Made by a program: the position numbers and the translations under genes. A model generated the notes under the pieces. The model saw only the letters and a list, made by a program, of their open reading frames with translations, searched no databases and was not told the DNA's origin. 64,000 nucleotides of DNA from Roseibium sp. MMSF_3412 (GTDB lineage: Bacteria; Pseudomonadota; Alphaproteobacteria; Rhizobiales; Stappiaceae). Where the stretch lies: positions 248,001 to 312,000 of the forward strand of contig NZ_JASHJI010000002.1 in the NCBI RefSeq assembly GCF_030733265.1. Direction: 5' to 3'. Shown here piece by piece: positions 26,242-34,084 of the stretch (within the stretch, counting starts at the first letter, position 1; each line of letters begins with the position of its first letter).

Positions 26242-27045
26242 CTACCAGCGAACAACCAGCCTTTCGGCAACCGAAACGGCCGTGAACAAAAGCACCGACA
26301 GGCCGGAAGAAACGAAAACGGTTGCGTAGAGAAGCGGAGAGCGGAAGTTGAACGTGCTGTCGATGATCAGCGCTCCCAGTCCGACATCCGCGCCGATCCA
26401 TTCGCCGACAATCGCGCCGATCACGCAGGTGGTGGCCGCAATCTTCAGCGCGGAGAACAGGAACGGCAGCGACGACGGCAACCGGATCTTCCAGAAGATC
26501 TCCGACTTGGACGCCGACAGGATACGTGCAAGTTCCAGGGTCTGCGGTGACACCGACTGCAGCCCGCGCACCATGTTCACAAGCGTCGGGAAGAAACAGA
26601 TCAGCGCTGCGATCACCACTTTTGCCGTCATCCCGGCGCCGAAGATGAGCACAAGGATCGGAGCGATGGCCAGGATCGGGATCGTGTTGATGAAGACCGC
26701 GATCGGAAAGAACGCCTTTTCGACAGTCCGGCTATGGACAAACGCGACCGCGATCAGGATCGCCGCCAGGTTGCCGACGGCAAAGCCGGAAAGGCTTTCG
26801 ATCAGGGTCGGCCAGAAGTTTCGCAACAGCAGCGGGTAGTCATTGGCAAACACGGCGAGGACGTCGGTCGGTGCCGGCGCGATATAGGGCGGCACTTCGA
26901 AAAGCCGCACGCCGATCTGCCAGATCAGCAGAAGTGCGACCGCCGTACCGAGAGGGATCGCAATGTGCCCGGCCCTCAGCCTTGCCTGCTCGGCCAGACC
27001 GGGTTTGTCGTCATCGACGTCGGATGAAATCTGGGTCAGAGACAT
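26242..27045 (-). CDS. ABC transporter permease (SsuC/TauC/ThiX type)
   Basis: 267-residue inner-membrane permease of the nitrate/sulfonate/taurine/pyrimidine-precursor class, with about six helices and the BPD-type loop LELARILSASKSEIFWKIRLPSSLPFLF. I chose the ATG at 27045 because GGAGGA lies seven bases upstream and the ATG shares one base with the ATPase stop (TGATG). Works with the ATPase and NMT1-type binding protein upstream. Confidence 0.92.
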   Translation of the reverse strand: MSLTQISSDVDDDKPGLAEQARLRAGHIAIPLGTAVALLLIWQIGVRLFEVPPYIAPAPTDVLAVFANDYPLLLRNFWPTLIESLSGFAVGNLAAILIAVAFVHSRTVEKAFFPIAVFINTIPILAIAPILVLIFGAGMTAKVVIAALICFFPTLVNMVRGLQSVSPQTLELARILSASKSEIFWKIRLPSSLPFLFSALKIAATTCVIGAIVGEWIGADVGLGALIIDSTFNFRSPLLYATVFVSSGLSVLLFTAVSVAERLVVRW

Positions 27046-27866
27046 CAGCATTCCTCCAGCAGCTGGCGGAGCCTTCCGCAATAGCGGTTGAAATCGGGCG
27101 TTTCCCTCAAGGCGATTTCCCGGTGCGACGGCAGGTCGATATCGATCACGTCCTTCACCCGCCCCGGATTGGCGCGCAGCATCAGCACTTTCTGGCCGAG
27201 GAAAACCGCTTCGGGAATGGAATGCGTCACGAACAGGATCGTGACACCCGTTTCCTGCCAGATGTCGCGCAGCTGAAGGTTCAACCGGTCGCGTGTCATT
27301 TCGTCCAGCGCACCGAACGGTTCATCCATCAGCAGCAGCTTCGGCTTGCACACAAGCGCTCTTGCAATGGCGACCCGTTGGCGCATGCCGCCGGAAAGTT
27401 CATGCGGCAGGGCGTCTTCCCGCCCCTTCAGTCCCACGAGTTCGAGAAGTTCCTGCGGGCTCCGGTCCGACACGGGGATTTGCAGCCCGCGCTTGCGGCC
27501 CATCTCCAGAGGAAGTTCCACATTCTTCAGAGCGCTGCGCCATGGCAGCAGCGTCGCGTCCTGGAATACGAAGGCGAACTCGCGCGCAAGCCGTGCTGCC
27601 TCGGTCGACTTGTCGAGAATGGTGACGTCCCCTTCCGCCGCGGGCACAAGGTCGGACACCAGCCGCAGCATGGTCGACTTGCCGCAACCGGACGGCCCAA
27701 GGATGGTCCAGAATTCGCCTTCGCCAATTTCCAGGCTGATGTTTTCAAGAGCGGTGAAACGACCGAATTTCACCGAGGCTCCGGAAAGGCGGGCCGCAAC
27801 CTTGCGGCCTGCCGGTTCCTGATCGGGACTGACGTCCGCGAAATCAGCCAAAGGTTGGACGGACAT
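27045..27866 (-). CDS. ABC transporter ATP-binding protein (SsuB/TauB type)
   Basis: 273-residue ATPase. Walker A GPSGCGKST, Q-loop VFQDATLLPW, signature LSGGMRQR, Walker B LLLMDEPFGALD and H-loop VTHS are all canonical. The VFQ...LLPW motif is characteristic of the SsuB/TauB/NrtD group. Its start overlaps the binding-protein gene by 23 bp. Confidence 0.94.
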   Translation of the reverse strand: MSVQPLADFADVSPDQEPAGRKVAARLSGASVKFGRFTALENISLEIGEGEFWTILGPSGCGKSTMLRLVSDLVPAAEGDVTILDKSTEAARLAREFAFVFQDATLLPWRSALKNVELPLEMGRKRGLQIPVSDRSPQELLELVGLKGREDALPHELSGGMRQRVAIARALVCKPKLLLMDEPFGALDEMTRDRLNLQLRDIWQETGVTILFVTHSIPEAVFLGQKVLMLRANPGRVKDVIDIDLPSHREIALRETPDFNRYCGRLRQLLEEC

Positions 27867-28875
27867 CTTTGGTCGCTTCGAGAATATCCAGCGTCATGAT
27901 GTCGGCCACGTTCGGCGCACCGTTGGTGAACTGCTCGAGGCTGTTATAGGTGTCGATCTGTTCCTGCCAGTTGTCGGCCGTCATGATTCCCCAGCCGCCG
28001 GCCCTGGTCTTGTCGTTGAACGAGAAACCGAGGACAAGATCGACCGCTTTCATTTCACTGTCCTTGTCCAGGTTCGGATAGCGCTCGACCAGCGCGTCGA
28101 CACCGGCTTCCGGATTTTCATAGACAGCGCCCCAGCCGCGTGAGATCGCGCGGATCGCGGCGGTGATCTTGTCGCTGTTTTCCTGAAGCACGTCATCCGT
28201 CGTGTAGTAGGGATTGGCATAGAGCTGGATACCTGCATCCCAAAGCTTCATGTCGACCCGCTCGTCGCCGAGCACCGAAAGCGCGCCGACATTGGTTTGC
28301 CAGCCGGTCGCCACGTCGACCTGCCCCACCTTGAGTGGCGCCATGTCGCCGCCCATGACGGAGACCTCGACCTGGCTTTCATCGATGCCGTTCTTTGCAA
28401 GCAGCGCGCGCAGCAGGATCCGCGCTGTACCCTGTGTCGCTACCTTCTTGCCGATGAGATCCTCCGGCGTGCGCACCGGATTGGCTTCCATCGAGAAATA
28501 AGTGAACGGGTGTTGCTGATAACCGGCTGCAACGCATTTGATCGGCAGCCCGGCCGAGCGCGCCAGCATCAGGGAGGGAGAGGACGAAATCGACCCGAAG
28601 TTGTTGGCGCCTGAGGCAACGGATGCCACGCCGTCAATATTCGGTCCGCCAGGGATGATTTCCAGCTCCAACCCTTCTTCGGCAAAATATCCGAGCTTGT
28701 CGGCCATGACCTCGCCGAGTATGCCGTTGGACGCCAGCCAGCCAAGCTGCATCCTGATCTTGAAGTCGGCCGCGGCCGAGGGTCCGACGGAAAGAAAAGT
28801 TCCGGTTGTCGCCAGTCCGGCAGCCGCTCCGAGCCCTTTCAAAACGTGCCGGCGATTAAGTCCCCAATGTGTCAT
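27844..28875 (-). CDS. NMT1/THI5-like substrate-binding protein (Tat-exported)
   Basis: 343-residue periplasmic binding protein. The leader has a Tat motif (NRRHVLKGLGAAAG) and an AAA cleavage region near residue 36. The mature domain (LGWLASNGILGEVMADKLGYFAEEGLELEI) is of the NMT1/THI5 and SsuA type, whose members bind sulfonates, aromatic acids, phthalates or thiamine pyrimidine precursors. First gene of the catabolic operon, divergent from a LysR gene. Confidence 0.92.
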   Translation of the reverse strand: MTHWGLNRRHVLKGLGAAAGLATTGTFLSVGPSAAADFKIRMQLGWLASNGILGEVMADKLGYFAEEGLELEIIPGGPNIDGVASVASGANNFGSISSSPSLMLARSAGLPIKCVAAGYQQHPFTYFSMEANPVRTPEDLIGKKVATQGTARILLRALLAKNGIDESQVEVSVMGGDMAPLKVGQVDVATGWQTNVGALSVLGDERVDMKLWDAGIQLYANPYYTTDDVLQENSDKITAAIRAISRGWGAVYENPEAGVDALVERYPNLDKDSEMKAVDLVLGFSFNDKTRAGGWGIMTADNWQEQIDTYNSLEQFTNGAPNVADIMTLDILEATKDVRPTFG

Positions 28876-28975
28876 CTGAACGATCTCCTGGTAGGTGTTT
28901 TTTCCGTGTCTCCCTTTTTTCTTTAGCCTAGACGCGGCCCTTGCGTTGCGGATAGAATTAACTTTGGCGCGTAGT

Positions 28976-28992
28976 GATGCCTTTTTTGCATC
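28976..28992. promoter_or_regulatory. Candidate LysR-type binding box
   Basis: GATGC (28976-28980), seven bases, then GATGC inverted as GATGC/GCATC (28988-28992). The core ATGC-N7-GCAT contains the T-N11-A signature of LysR-family sites. It lies just upstream of the LysR gene and about 100 bp from the divergent binding-protein start, so could serve autoregulation. Confidence 0.4.
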
Positions 28993-29023
28993 GCCCGAGG
29001 TGATGGACCCAGGCAGAGTTTAC

Positions 29024-29929
29024 ATGCACAGCAAGTTTCTGAACTACTTCGACGAGGTCGCACGGCAAGGCTCAATTCGCCGCGCGGCTGCCGTTCTTCA
29101 CGTTTCCTCCTCCTCCGTGAACCGGAAGATTCTCGATATCGAGGACCGCCTCGGCGTGAAACTTTTTGACCGCCATGCGGAAGGCGTGGAACTCACGGCT
29201 GCCGGGGCGGTCGTGCTGGAACATTGCCGCAAGACGATCTTCGACTACGAGAAGATCCTGCATCTTGTTGCCGATATCAGGGAGTTGCGCGCCGGGCACA
29301 TCGACATCGCATCGCTCGACTCTGTCGCCCTGAGCCTTCTGCCTTCGGTGATCGATCAGTTCGCCCGCGAGTACCCCGACATCACCTATTCGATACAGAC
29401 CGCGCAGCCGGACGACATTGTCAGGGCCGTTGCCGAGGGCGATGCCGGGATCGGGATTTCCTTTTGCAACGATCTTCATCCGGGTGTGCGCGTGCGCACG
29501 GAGAAGTCCGCACCGATCGGCGCGATCCTGACAGAGAACCATCCGCTGGCGGAGCGCGATGCGCTGGACATTGAGGACCTCACGCCGTTCCCGCTTATCA
29601 GATCCTATGACGCGCTCGCCGAGCGCTCACTCGTCAACCTTGCCCTTGCCGACAACAAGATCCCGCTCAAGACCGCCTGCTTCACCAATTCCCTGCCGCT
29701 CGCCCGCTCGATGATCATGAGCGGTCGCGGCATCGGTCTTTATTCGAAAATCGGCTTCCTGGAGGAAATCGAGGCGGGCAAGCTCCGCTATATTTCCCTG
29801 AAGTCGAGTTTTCTGAAAGACCTCCGGATCGGTCTCCTGATCCCGTCACGGAGCAACCAGACGCCGGTTGAGAGTTCCCTGTGCCGCATCCTGTCAAAAT
29901 CCCTCCGGCAGCTTCGGCTGGATTCCTGA
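29024..29929 (+). CDS. LysR-family transcriptional regulator
   Basis: 301-residue regulator with an N-terminal winged helix-turn-helix (FDEVARQGSIRRAAAVLHVSSSSVNRKILDIEDRLGVKLFDR, about 8-50) and a periplasmic-binding-like effector domain. Starting at the ATG at 29024 puts the helix-turn-helix at the normal distance from the N-terminus; an ATG at 29003 is in frame. Divergent from the NMT1-type operon, which it probably controls in response to the imported compound. Confidence 0.9.
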   Translation: MHSKFLNYFDEVARQGSIRRAAAVLHVSSSSVNRKILDIEDRLGVKLFDRHAEGVELTAAGAVVLEHCRKTIFDYEKILHLVADIRELRAGHIDIASLDSVALSLLPSVIDQFAREYPDITYSIQTAQPDDIVRAVAEGDAGIGISFCNDLHPGVRVRTEKSAPIGAILTENHPLAERDALDIEDLTPFPLIRSYDALAERSLVNLALADNKIPLKTACFTNSLPLARSMIMSGRGIGLYSKIGFLEEIEAGKLRYISLKSSFLKDLRIGLLIPSRSNQTPVESSLCRILSKSLRQLRLDS

Positions 29930-29960
29930 CCGAGGCCACGTTTGGCGCTTGCGCCGTTCC

Positions 29961-30230
29961 CTAGGGTGCGGACCCATAAATGAGACTGAAATGGCATGCG
30001 AAATGGCGACATCCCGTTAGGAAGGGTGCGCGGAGCGGGCTTCCTGCCCGGTCAAGCACGCTGACGCCACGGGGTGAAGCCATTTCCATGTCCTTCGGAT
30101 TTGACCGGCTTGCTCCTCCTCCGCGTTGCGAAAGGCTTGAAAATGAAGCACATTTCCTTCGCTTCCGCACCTTGACGAGAAGCAAGCCGCCTCAAACCCT
30201 TTCGGCCTCATTTATGAGTCCGCGCCCTAG
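29961..30230. repeat. 270-bp element with 24-bp terminal inverted repeats (MITE-like)
   Basis: The left end (29961-29984, CTAGGGTGCGGACCCATAAA then TGAG) and right end (30207-30230) are inverted copies matching at 22 of 24 positions. Between them is no gene; a shorter GGAAG/CTTCC hairpin lies near 30020-30052. The heptamer GCGCCGT occurs on both flanks (29951-29957 and 30232-30238), a possible but off-set target duplication. The right end supplies the TAG stop of the neighbouring SDR gene. It fits a miniature inverted-repeat element without transposase; no second copy is in the window. Confidence 0.7.
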
Positions 30231-30964
30231 AGCGCCGTGAGGGAACCGAGGCTGGCTCCGCCGCACACGAACAGGGTCTGACCCGTCACCCAGCTGTTCT
30301 CCGGGTCGGTGAAAAACAGCGTCGCACGCGCAACATCGCCGGCAGTTCCGAGACGCCCGACCGGCAGGGACGCGGACAGTTTTCTGAATGTTTCGCTTTC
30401 TTCCGGAATGTCGGCAGTCAGCATGTCGGTCACGACCGGCCCGGGCGCAATGGCATTCACGGTGATGCCGTGGCTTCCGAGTTCAAGCGCCCATGTCCGC
30501 GTCATCGAGATCAGGGCTGCCTTCGTGCCTGCATAGACCGTCCGCTTCGACAGACCGACGACCGCGCGCGAGGACATGTTGACGATCCGCCCGAAATTCT
30601 GCGCCTTCATATGCGGCAGCACTGCCTGCACGAGGGCAATCGCGGACCTGAGGTGAAGGTTCTGAAGTGTGTCGAATTCCTCGTCCGTTATGTCTTCCAC
30701 CGGCGTGTTGCGCACGACCCCGGCATTGTTGACGAGGATATCGACCTTGTATTTCTCGCGGATAAGATCGGCGCAGTCGCGGACCGCCTGCGGATCGCTG
30801 AGATCAACGCTCAGGGATGTCACGTTGCCGGACGAGATCTCCAGCGGACGCCTTGAAACGGAAATGACCTTGCAGCCCCGCTGCAGCAATTGTTCGGCAA
30901 TGGCCTTTCCAATGCCTGTGCTGGCGCCGGTGACAAGTGCCGTCCGGCCGTCATATCCGTTCAT
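30227..30964 (-). CDS. Short-chain dehydrogenase/reductase (SDR) family oxidoreductase
   Basis: 245-residue NAD(P)-dependent SDR with all classical residues: TGASTGIG cofactor motif (about 12-19), NNAG, catalytic Ser in NMSSRAVVG and YAGTK. The ATG at 30964 follows GAGGGAGAAGAGC. Its last codon and TAG stop are contributed by the inverted-repeat element, so the native C-terminus may have been altered. Divergent from the CoA-ligase operon, with a matching operator on its own side, hence probably co-regulated with it. Confidence 0.92.
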   Translation of the reverse strand: MNGYDGRTALVTGASTGIGKAIAEQLLQRGCKVISVSRRPLEISSGNVTSLSVDLSDPQAVRDCADLIREKYKVDILVNNAGVVRNTPVEDITDEEFDTLQNLHLRSAIALVQAVLPHMKAQNFGRIVNMSSRAVVGLSKRTVYAGTKAALISMTRTWALELGSHGITVNAIAPGPVVTDMLTADIPEESETFRKLSASLPVGRLGTAGDVARATLFFTDPENSWVTGQTLFVCGGASLGSLTAL

Positions 30965-31046
30965 GCTCTTCTCCCTCTTGAGCCGGCTGTGAAAGCGCCG
31001 CCCGAACACGCTCTTCATGTTTGGCAATCCACCGGCAGGAAATCAA

Positions 31047-31068
31047 TTTATATGAAAATTCATCTAAA
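31047..31068. promoter_or_regulatory. Palindromic operator on the SDR side
   Basis: TTTATATG (31047-31054), six bases, CATCTAAA (31061-31068): a nearly perfect dyad about 83 bp upstream of the SDR start. It matches the dyad at 31224-31245 on the other side of the same divergent region. Confidence 0.6.
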
Positions 31069-31204
31069 TCATAGTCACCAAAAAAACATTGCGGCGAATG
31101 CGCAACCGCATCGCAGTTTTGAAAAAACACACACAAAAACAGGGTGTAAGGCCGGGGCTTGAGCACCCGCCGTTCCCGGTTGCCGGCTTTCCGGGAAATT
31201 CTCT

Positions 31205-31233
31205 TTGACACAAAAGAAGACAATTAATATGTT
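31205..31233 (+). promoter_or_regulatory. Sigma-70-type promoter of the CoA-ligase operon
   Basis: TTGACA (31205-31210), a 17-bp spacer and TATGTT (31228-31233). The -35 is a perfect consensus and the spacing is optimal. The -10 box is overlapped by the palindrome at 31224-31245, which implies repression. Confidence 0.6.
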
Positions 31234-31245
31234 TTTTCATATAAA
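31224..31245. promoter_or_regulatory. Palindromic operator over the CoA-ligase promoter
   Basis: TTAATATG (31224-31231), TTTTTT, CATATAAA (31238-31245). Same TTwATATG-N6-CATATAAA plan as the site at 31047-31068. It covers the -10 box of the CoA-ligase promoter, so a repressor bound here would block initiation. No regulator gene lies immediately beside it. Confidence 0.6.
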
Positions 31246-31289
31246 TATCACGCCATGATCTGCGGATGTTTTCTGGGGAGGACGAGACT

Positions 31290-32912
31290 TTGAGAGGTGG
31301 TTTGGCAACCGTATACGACTACTTCGCAAGGGCTCACGATCGCTGGCCGGACCGCCCGATGCTGAACGTGCTGCCGGAGACGGCACGCGCCTACGCGATC
31401 CCGCCCGGAGAGATCACCTACACCGAGGCGATGCGCCGCGTGGACGATTTCACCGAGCGTCTGCAAGGGGCCGGTGTCGGAGAAGGCATGCGCGCCGCCC
31501 TGCTTCTGGAAAACCGTCCTGACTATTTTCTTCTCTGGCTTGCGCTCAACAGGCTGCGGGCATCCGTGGTGCCGATCAATCCCGATCTGCGTGCCAGCGA
31601 ACTCGAATACCTGATCGGCCACGCGGAGCCCGCCCTGATCATCGCGGTACCGGACCGGTTCGAGGCGCTCCGCGCAGCTGCTGAAACAAGCGGTGTCGAG
31701 GCGGGTGTTGTTGCCGTGGATGACGCGTTTCCCTCCCCGCGCGCGAATGCGGTCACGGCGCGCCTTTCCGAAAATGGAGACACCCGGGAAGCGGCGGTGC
31801 TTTATACATCCGGGACCACCGGCAAACCCAAGGGCTGCGTTCTGGACAATTCCTATTTCTCGGAAGTCGCGGAATTTTATGCCGGACTGGGCGGCATCGC
31901 CGATCTCTCCGAAGCCGGTGAGCGCATGATCACGCCCCTGCCGATTTTTCACATGAATGCGATGGCGTATTCCTTCATGGCGATGCTGCGCGTTGGCGGA
32001 TGCCTGACGGCCCTCGACCGGTTCCATCCAAGGACCTGGTGGCAGAGTGTGCACGACAGCGGCGCGACCTGCCTGCACTATCTCGGCGTGATGCCGTCCA
32101 TCCTGATGGAAATGCCGCCTGGCGAAAACGACCGGGCCCACAAGGTACGCTTCGGCTTTGGCGCGGGCGTCGATCCCAAGCTTCATGCCCCGTTTGAAGC
32201 CCGTTTCGGCTTCCCCTTGAGCGAAGGCTGGGCGATGACGGAGACCGGAGCAGGTGCGGTCATCATGAACAACCGGACGGACCGGCTTGTCGGCAAGGCC
32301 GCTCTCGGCCACCTGCCGGACTGGCTTGAAATCCGCCTTCTCGACGAGACCGGGCGGGATGTAAAGGAAGGTGAACCGGGAGAACTGCTTGTCCGGCGAA
32401 AGGGGTCCGAACCGAGGCGCGGATTCTTCCGCGAATACTACAAGGACCCCGAGGCAACCGAAGCCGCGTGGACGGATGGCTGGTTTCACACCGGCGACGT
32501 CGTGCGCCAGGAAGCGAGCGGCTTCCTGTTTTTCGTCGACCGACGCAAGAACGTTATCCGCCGGTCGGGTGAGAACATCGCCGCTGTCGAGGTCGAGAGC
32601 GTTCTCATGCGCCATCCCGAGGTGACCGCCGCAGGCGTTGCACCCGTGCCCGACACGCTTCGCGGCGACGAAGTGTTTGCCTTGCTGACCGTGCCCGACC
32701 CGGCGCCTGAAAAGGCCGAAGAGATCGCTCGTTGGGCGCTCGACAACATGGCCTATTACAAGGTGCCGGGCTACATTGCCTTCGTGGACAGCCTGCCTCT
32801 GACATCAACCCAGAAAATTCAACGCGCCGAGCTGAAAGCGCTTGCTTTGCATCACCTGGAAAAATCATCGACAATCAATCTGGTGCATCTCAAGAAAAGA
32901 CAGGTTTCATGA
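31290..32912 (+). CDS. AMP-dependent acyl-CoA ligase (CaiC/fatty-acyl-CoA ligase type)
   Basis: Adenylate-forming enzyme of 540 residues that activates a carboxylic acid to its CoA thioester. Motifs: P-loop LYTSGTTGKPKG, EGWAMTETG, GWFHTGDVV, the hinge DRRKNVIRRSGENIAAVEVE, and the C-terminal lysine in STQKIQR. I prefer the TTG at 31290, preceded by GGGGAGG (31275-31281) at eight bases; the in-frame ATG at 31266 has no ribosome site and would put that GGGGAGG inside the gene. First gene of a four-gene operon with overlapping ends. Confidence 0.93.
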   Translation: MRGGLATVYDYFARAHDRWPDRPMLNVLPETARAYAIPPGEITYTEAMRRVDDFTERLQGAGVGEGMRAALLLENRPDYFLLWLALNRLRASVVPINPDLRASELEYLIGHAEPALIIAVPDRFEALRAAAETSGVEAGVVAVDDAFPSPRANAVTARLSENGDTREAAVLYTSGTTGKPKGCVLDNSYFSEVAEFYAGLGGIADLSEAGERMITPLPIFHMNAMAYSFMAMLRVGGCLTALDRFHPRTWWQSVHDSGATCLHYLGVMPSILMEMPPGENDRAHKVRFGFGAGVDPKLHAPFEARFGFPLSEGWAMTETGAGAVIMNNRTDRLVGKAALGHLPDWLEIRLLDETGRDVKEGEPGELLVRRKGSEPRRGFFREYYKDPEATEAAWTDGWFHTGDVVRQEASGFLFFVDRRKNVIRRSGENIAAVEVESVLMRHPEVTAAGVAPVPDTLRGDEVFALLTVPDPAPEKAEEIARWALDNMAYYKVPGYIAFVDSLPLTSTQKIQRAELKALALHHLEKSSTINLVHLKKRQVS

Positions 32913-34084
32913 GCCGAACGCGCCTTGGCTACGAAGGGGTGGCGATCGTCTCCCCCGCAACCATTCCCTACCAGCGCTTTTCGATTGAAACGGCGCATTG
33001 GTGGATCGCGCGCGCGCTCAAAGAGAGCCTCGATCAGGCGGGACTGGGACCAGCCGAGATCGACGGATTCGCCGTCTCCAGTTTCACCCTGTTTCCCGAC
33101 ACTGCCGTCGGACTGACACAGCATCTGGGTCTGTGTCCGCGCTGGCTCGATCACATTCCGATGGGAGGAGCCTCCGGCATCGTTGCGCTTCGGCGCGCGG
33201 CCAGGGCCGTTCAGGCCGGTGACGCCGACATTGTCGCCTGCGTTGCCGGCGACACAAATCATATCGACTCGTTCCGAAACCTCTTGTCGAGCTTCAGCCG
33301 GTTCTCCCAGGATGCCGCGTACCCCTACGGATTCGGCGGCCCGAACGCTAATTTCGCGCTCCTGATGGACCGCTACATGAAGGACTACGGGGCAACCCGG
33401 GAGGATTTCGGCAGGATCTGTGTTGCTCAGCGTCAGAACGCATTGCGCAATCCCAATGCGCTCATGAAGAAACCGCTCACGCTGCAGCAGTATCTGGATG
33501 CCAGGCCGATCTCCGACCCGATCGCGCTTTTTGACTGCGTCATGCCCTGCGCCGGTTCGGAGGCCTTTCTGGTCATGACGGTTGAGGAAGCACAGCGGCG
33601 GGATCTGCCTTTCGCGGTGATCGCCGGCACGATCGAACGGCACAATGCCTATGCCGACGATCCGGTCCAGTTCCGGGGCGGTTGGGCAATGGACATTGAC
33701 GAACTTTACCACATGGCGGATTGCGCTCCCTCCGATATCGACCTTTTGCAGACCTATGACGACTATCCGGTTATCTCCATGATGCAGTTCGAGGATCTGG
33801 GTTTCTGCGACAAGGGAGAAGGCAGCCGGTTCGTGCAAGACCGCGACCTGACGATTGAGGGAGACTTCCCGCACAACACATCCGGTGGCCAGCTCTCCGC
33901 GGGACAAGCCGGGGCCGCCGGTGGTTATATCGGCCTTGTCGAGGCTATCCGGCAGGTCACGGCCGCCGCCGGACCAACACAGGTGCCGGATGCCTCCCGC
34001 GCCATGGTCTCCGGCTTCGGCGTGATCAACTATGATCGCGGCGTCTGCTCCGGCGCTGCAATCATCGAGGGAGCGAAGGCGTGA
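32909..34084 (+). CDS. Thiolase-like (lipid-transfer/SCP-x type) protein lacking catalytic Cys
   Basis: 391-residue thiolase-fold protein. The segment that carries the nucleophilic Cys in thiolases reads HIPMGGASGIVALRRAA (about 82-98), with no Cys. The C-terminal region usually SGG..GHP..ATG reads NTSGGQLSAGQAGAAGG, so the His is Gln. Proteins like this, exemplified by Ltp2, pair with DUF35 proteins and catalyse retro-aldol cleavage of acyl-CoAs. The DUF35-containing gene follows by a GTGA overlap, which fits. The gene starts by ATGA overlap with the ligase. Confidence 0.9.
   Translation: MSRTRLGYEGVAIVSPATIPYQRFSIETAHWWIARALKESLDQAGLGPAEIDGFAVSSFTLFPDTAVGLTQHLGLCPRWLDHIPMGGASGIVALRRAARAVQAGDADIVACVAGDTNHIDSFRNLLSSFSRFSQDAAYPYGFGGPNANFALLMDRYMKDYGATREDFGRICVAQRQNALRNPNALMKKPLTLQQYLDARPISDPIALFDCVMPCAGSEAFLVMTVEEAQRRDLPFAVIAGTIERHNAYADDPVQFRGGWAMDIDELYHMADCAPSDIDLLQTYDDYPVISMMQFEDLGFCDKGEGSRFVQDRDLTIEGDFPHNTSGGQLSAGQAGAAGGYIGLVEAIRQVTAAAGPTQVPDASRAMVSGFGVINYDRGVCSGAAIIEGAKA

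Noticed and set aside
29961..30230. Insertion sequence or tRNA-linked attachment site
   Set aside because: No transposase or integrase and no tRNA; only terminal inverted repeats are visible, so MITE-like is the most I can support.
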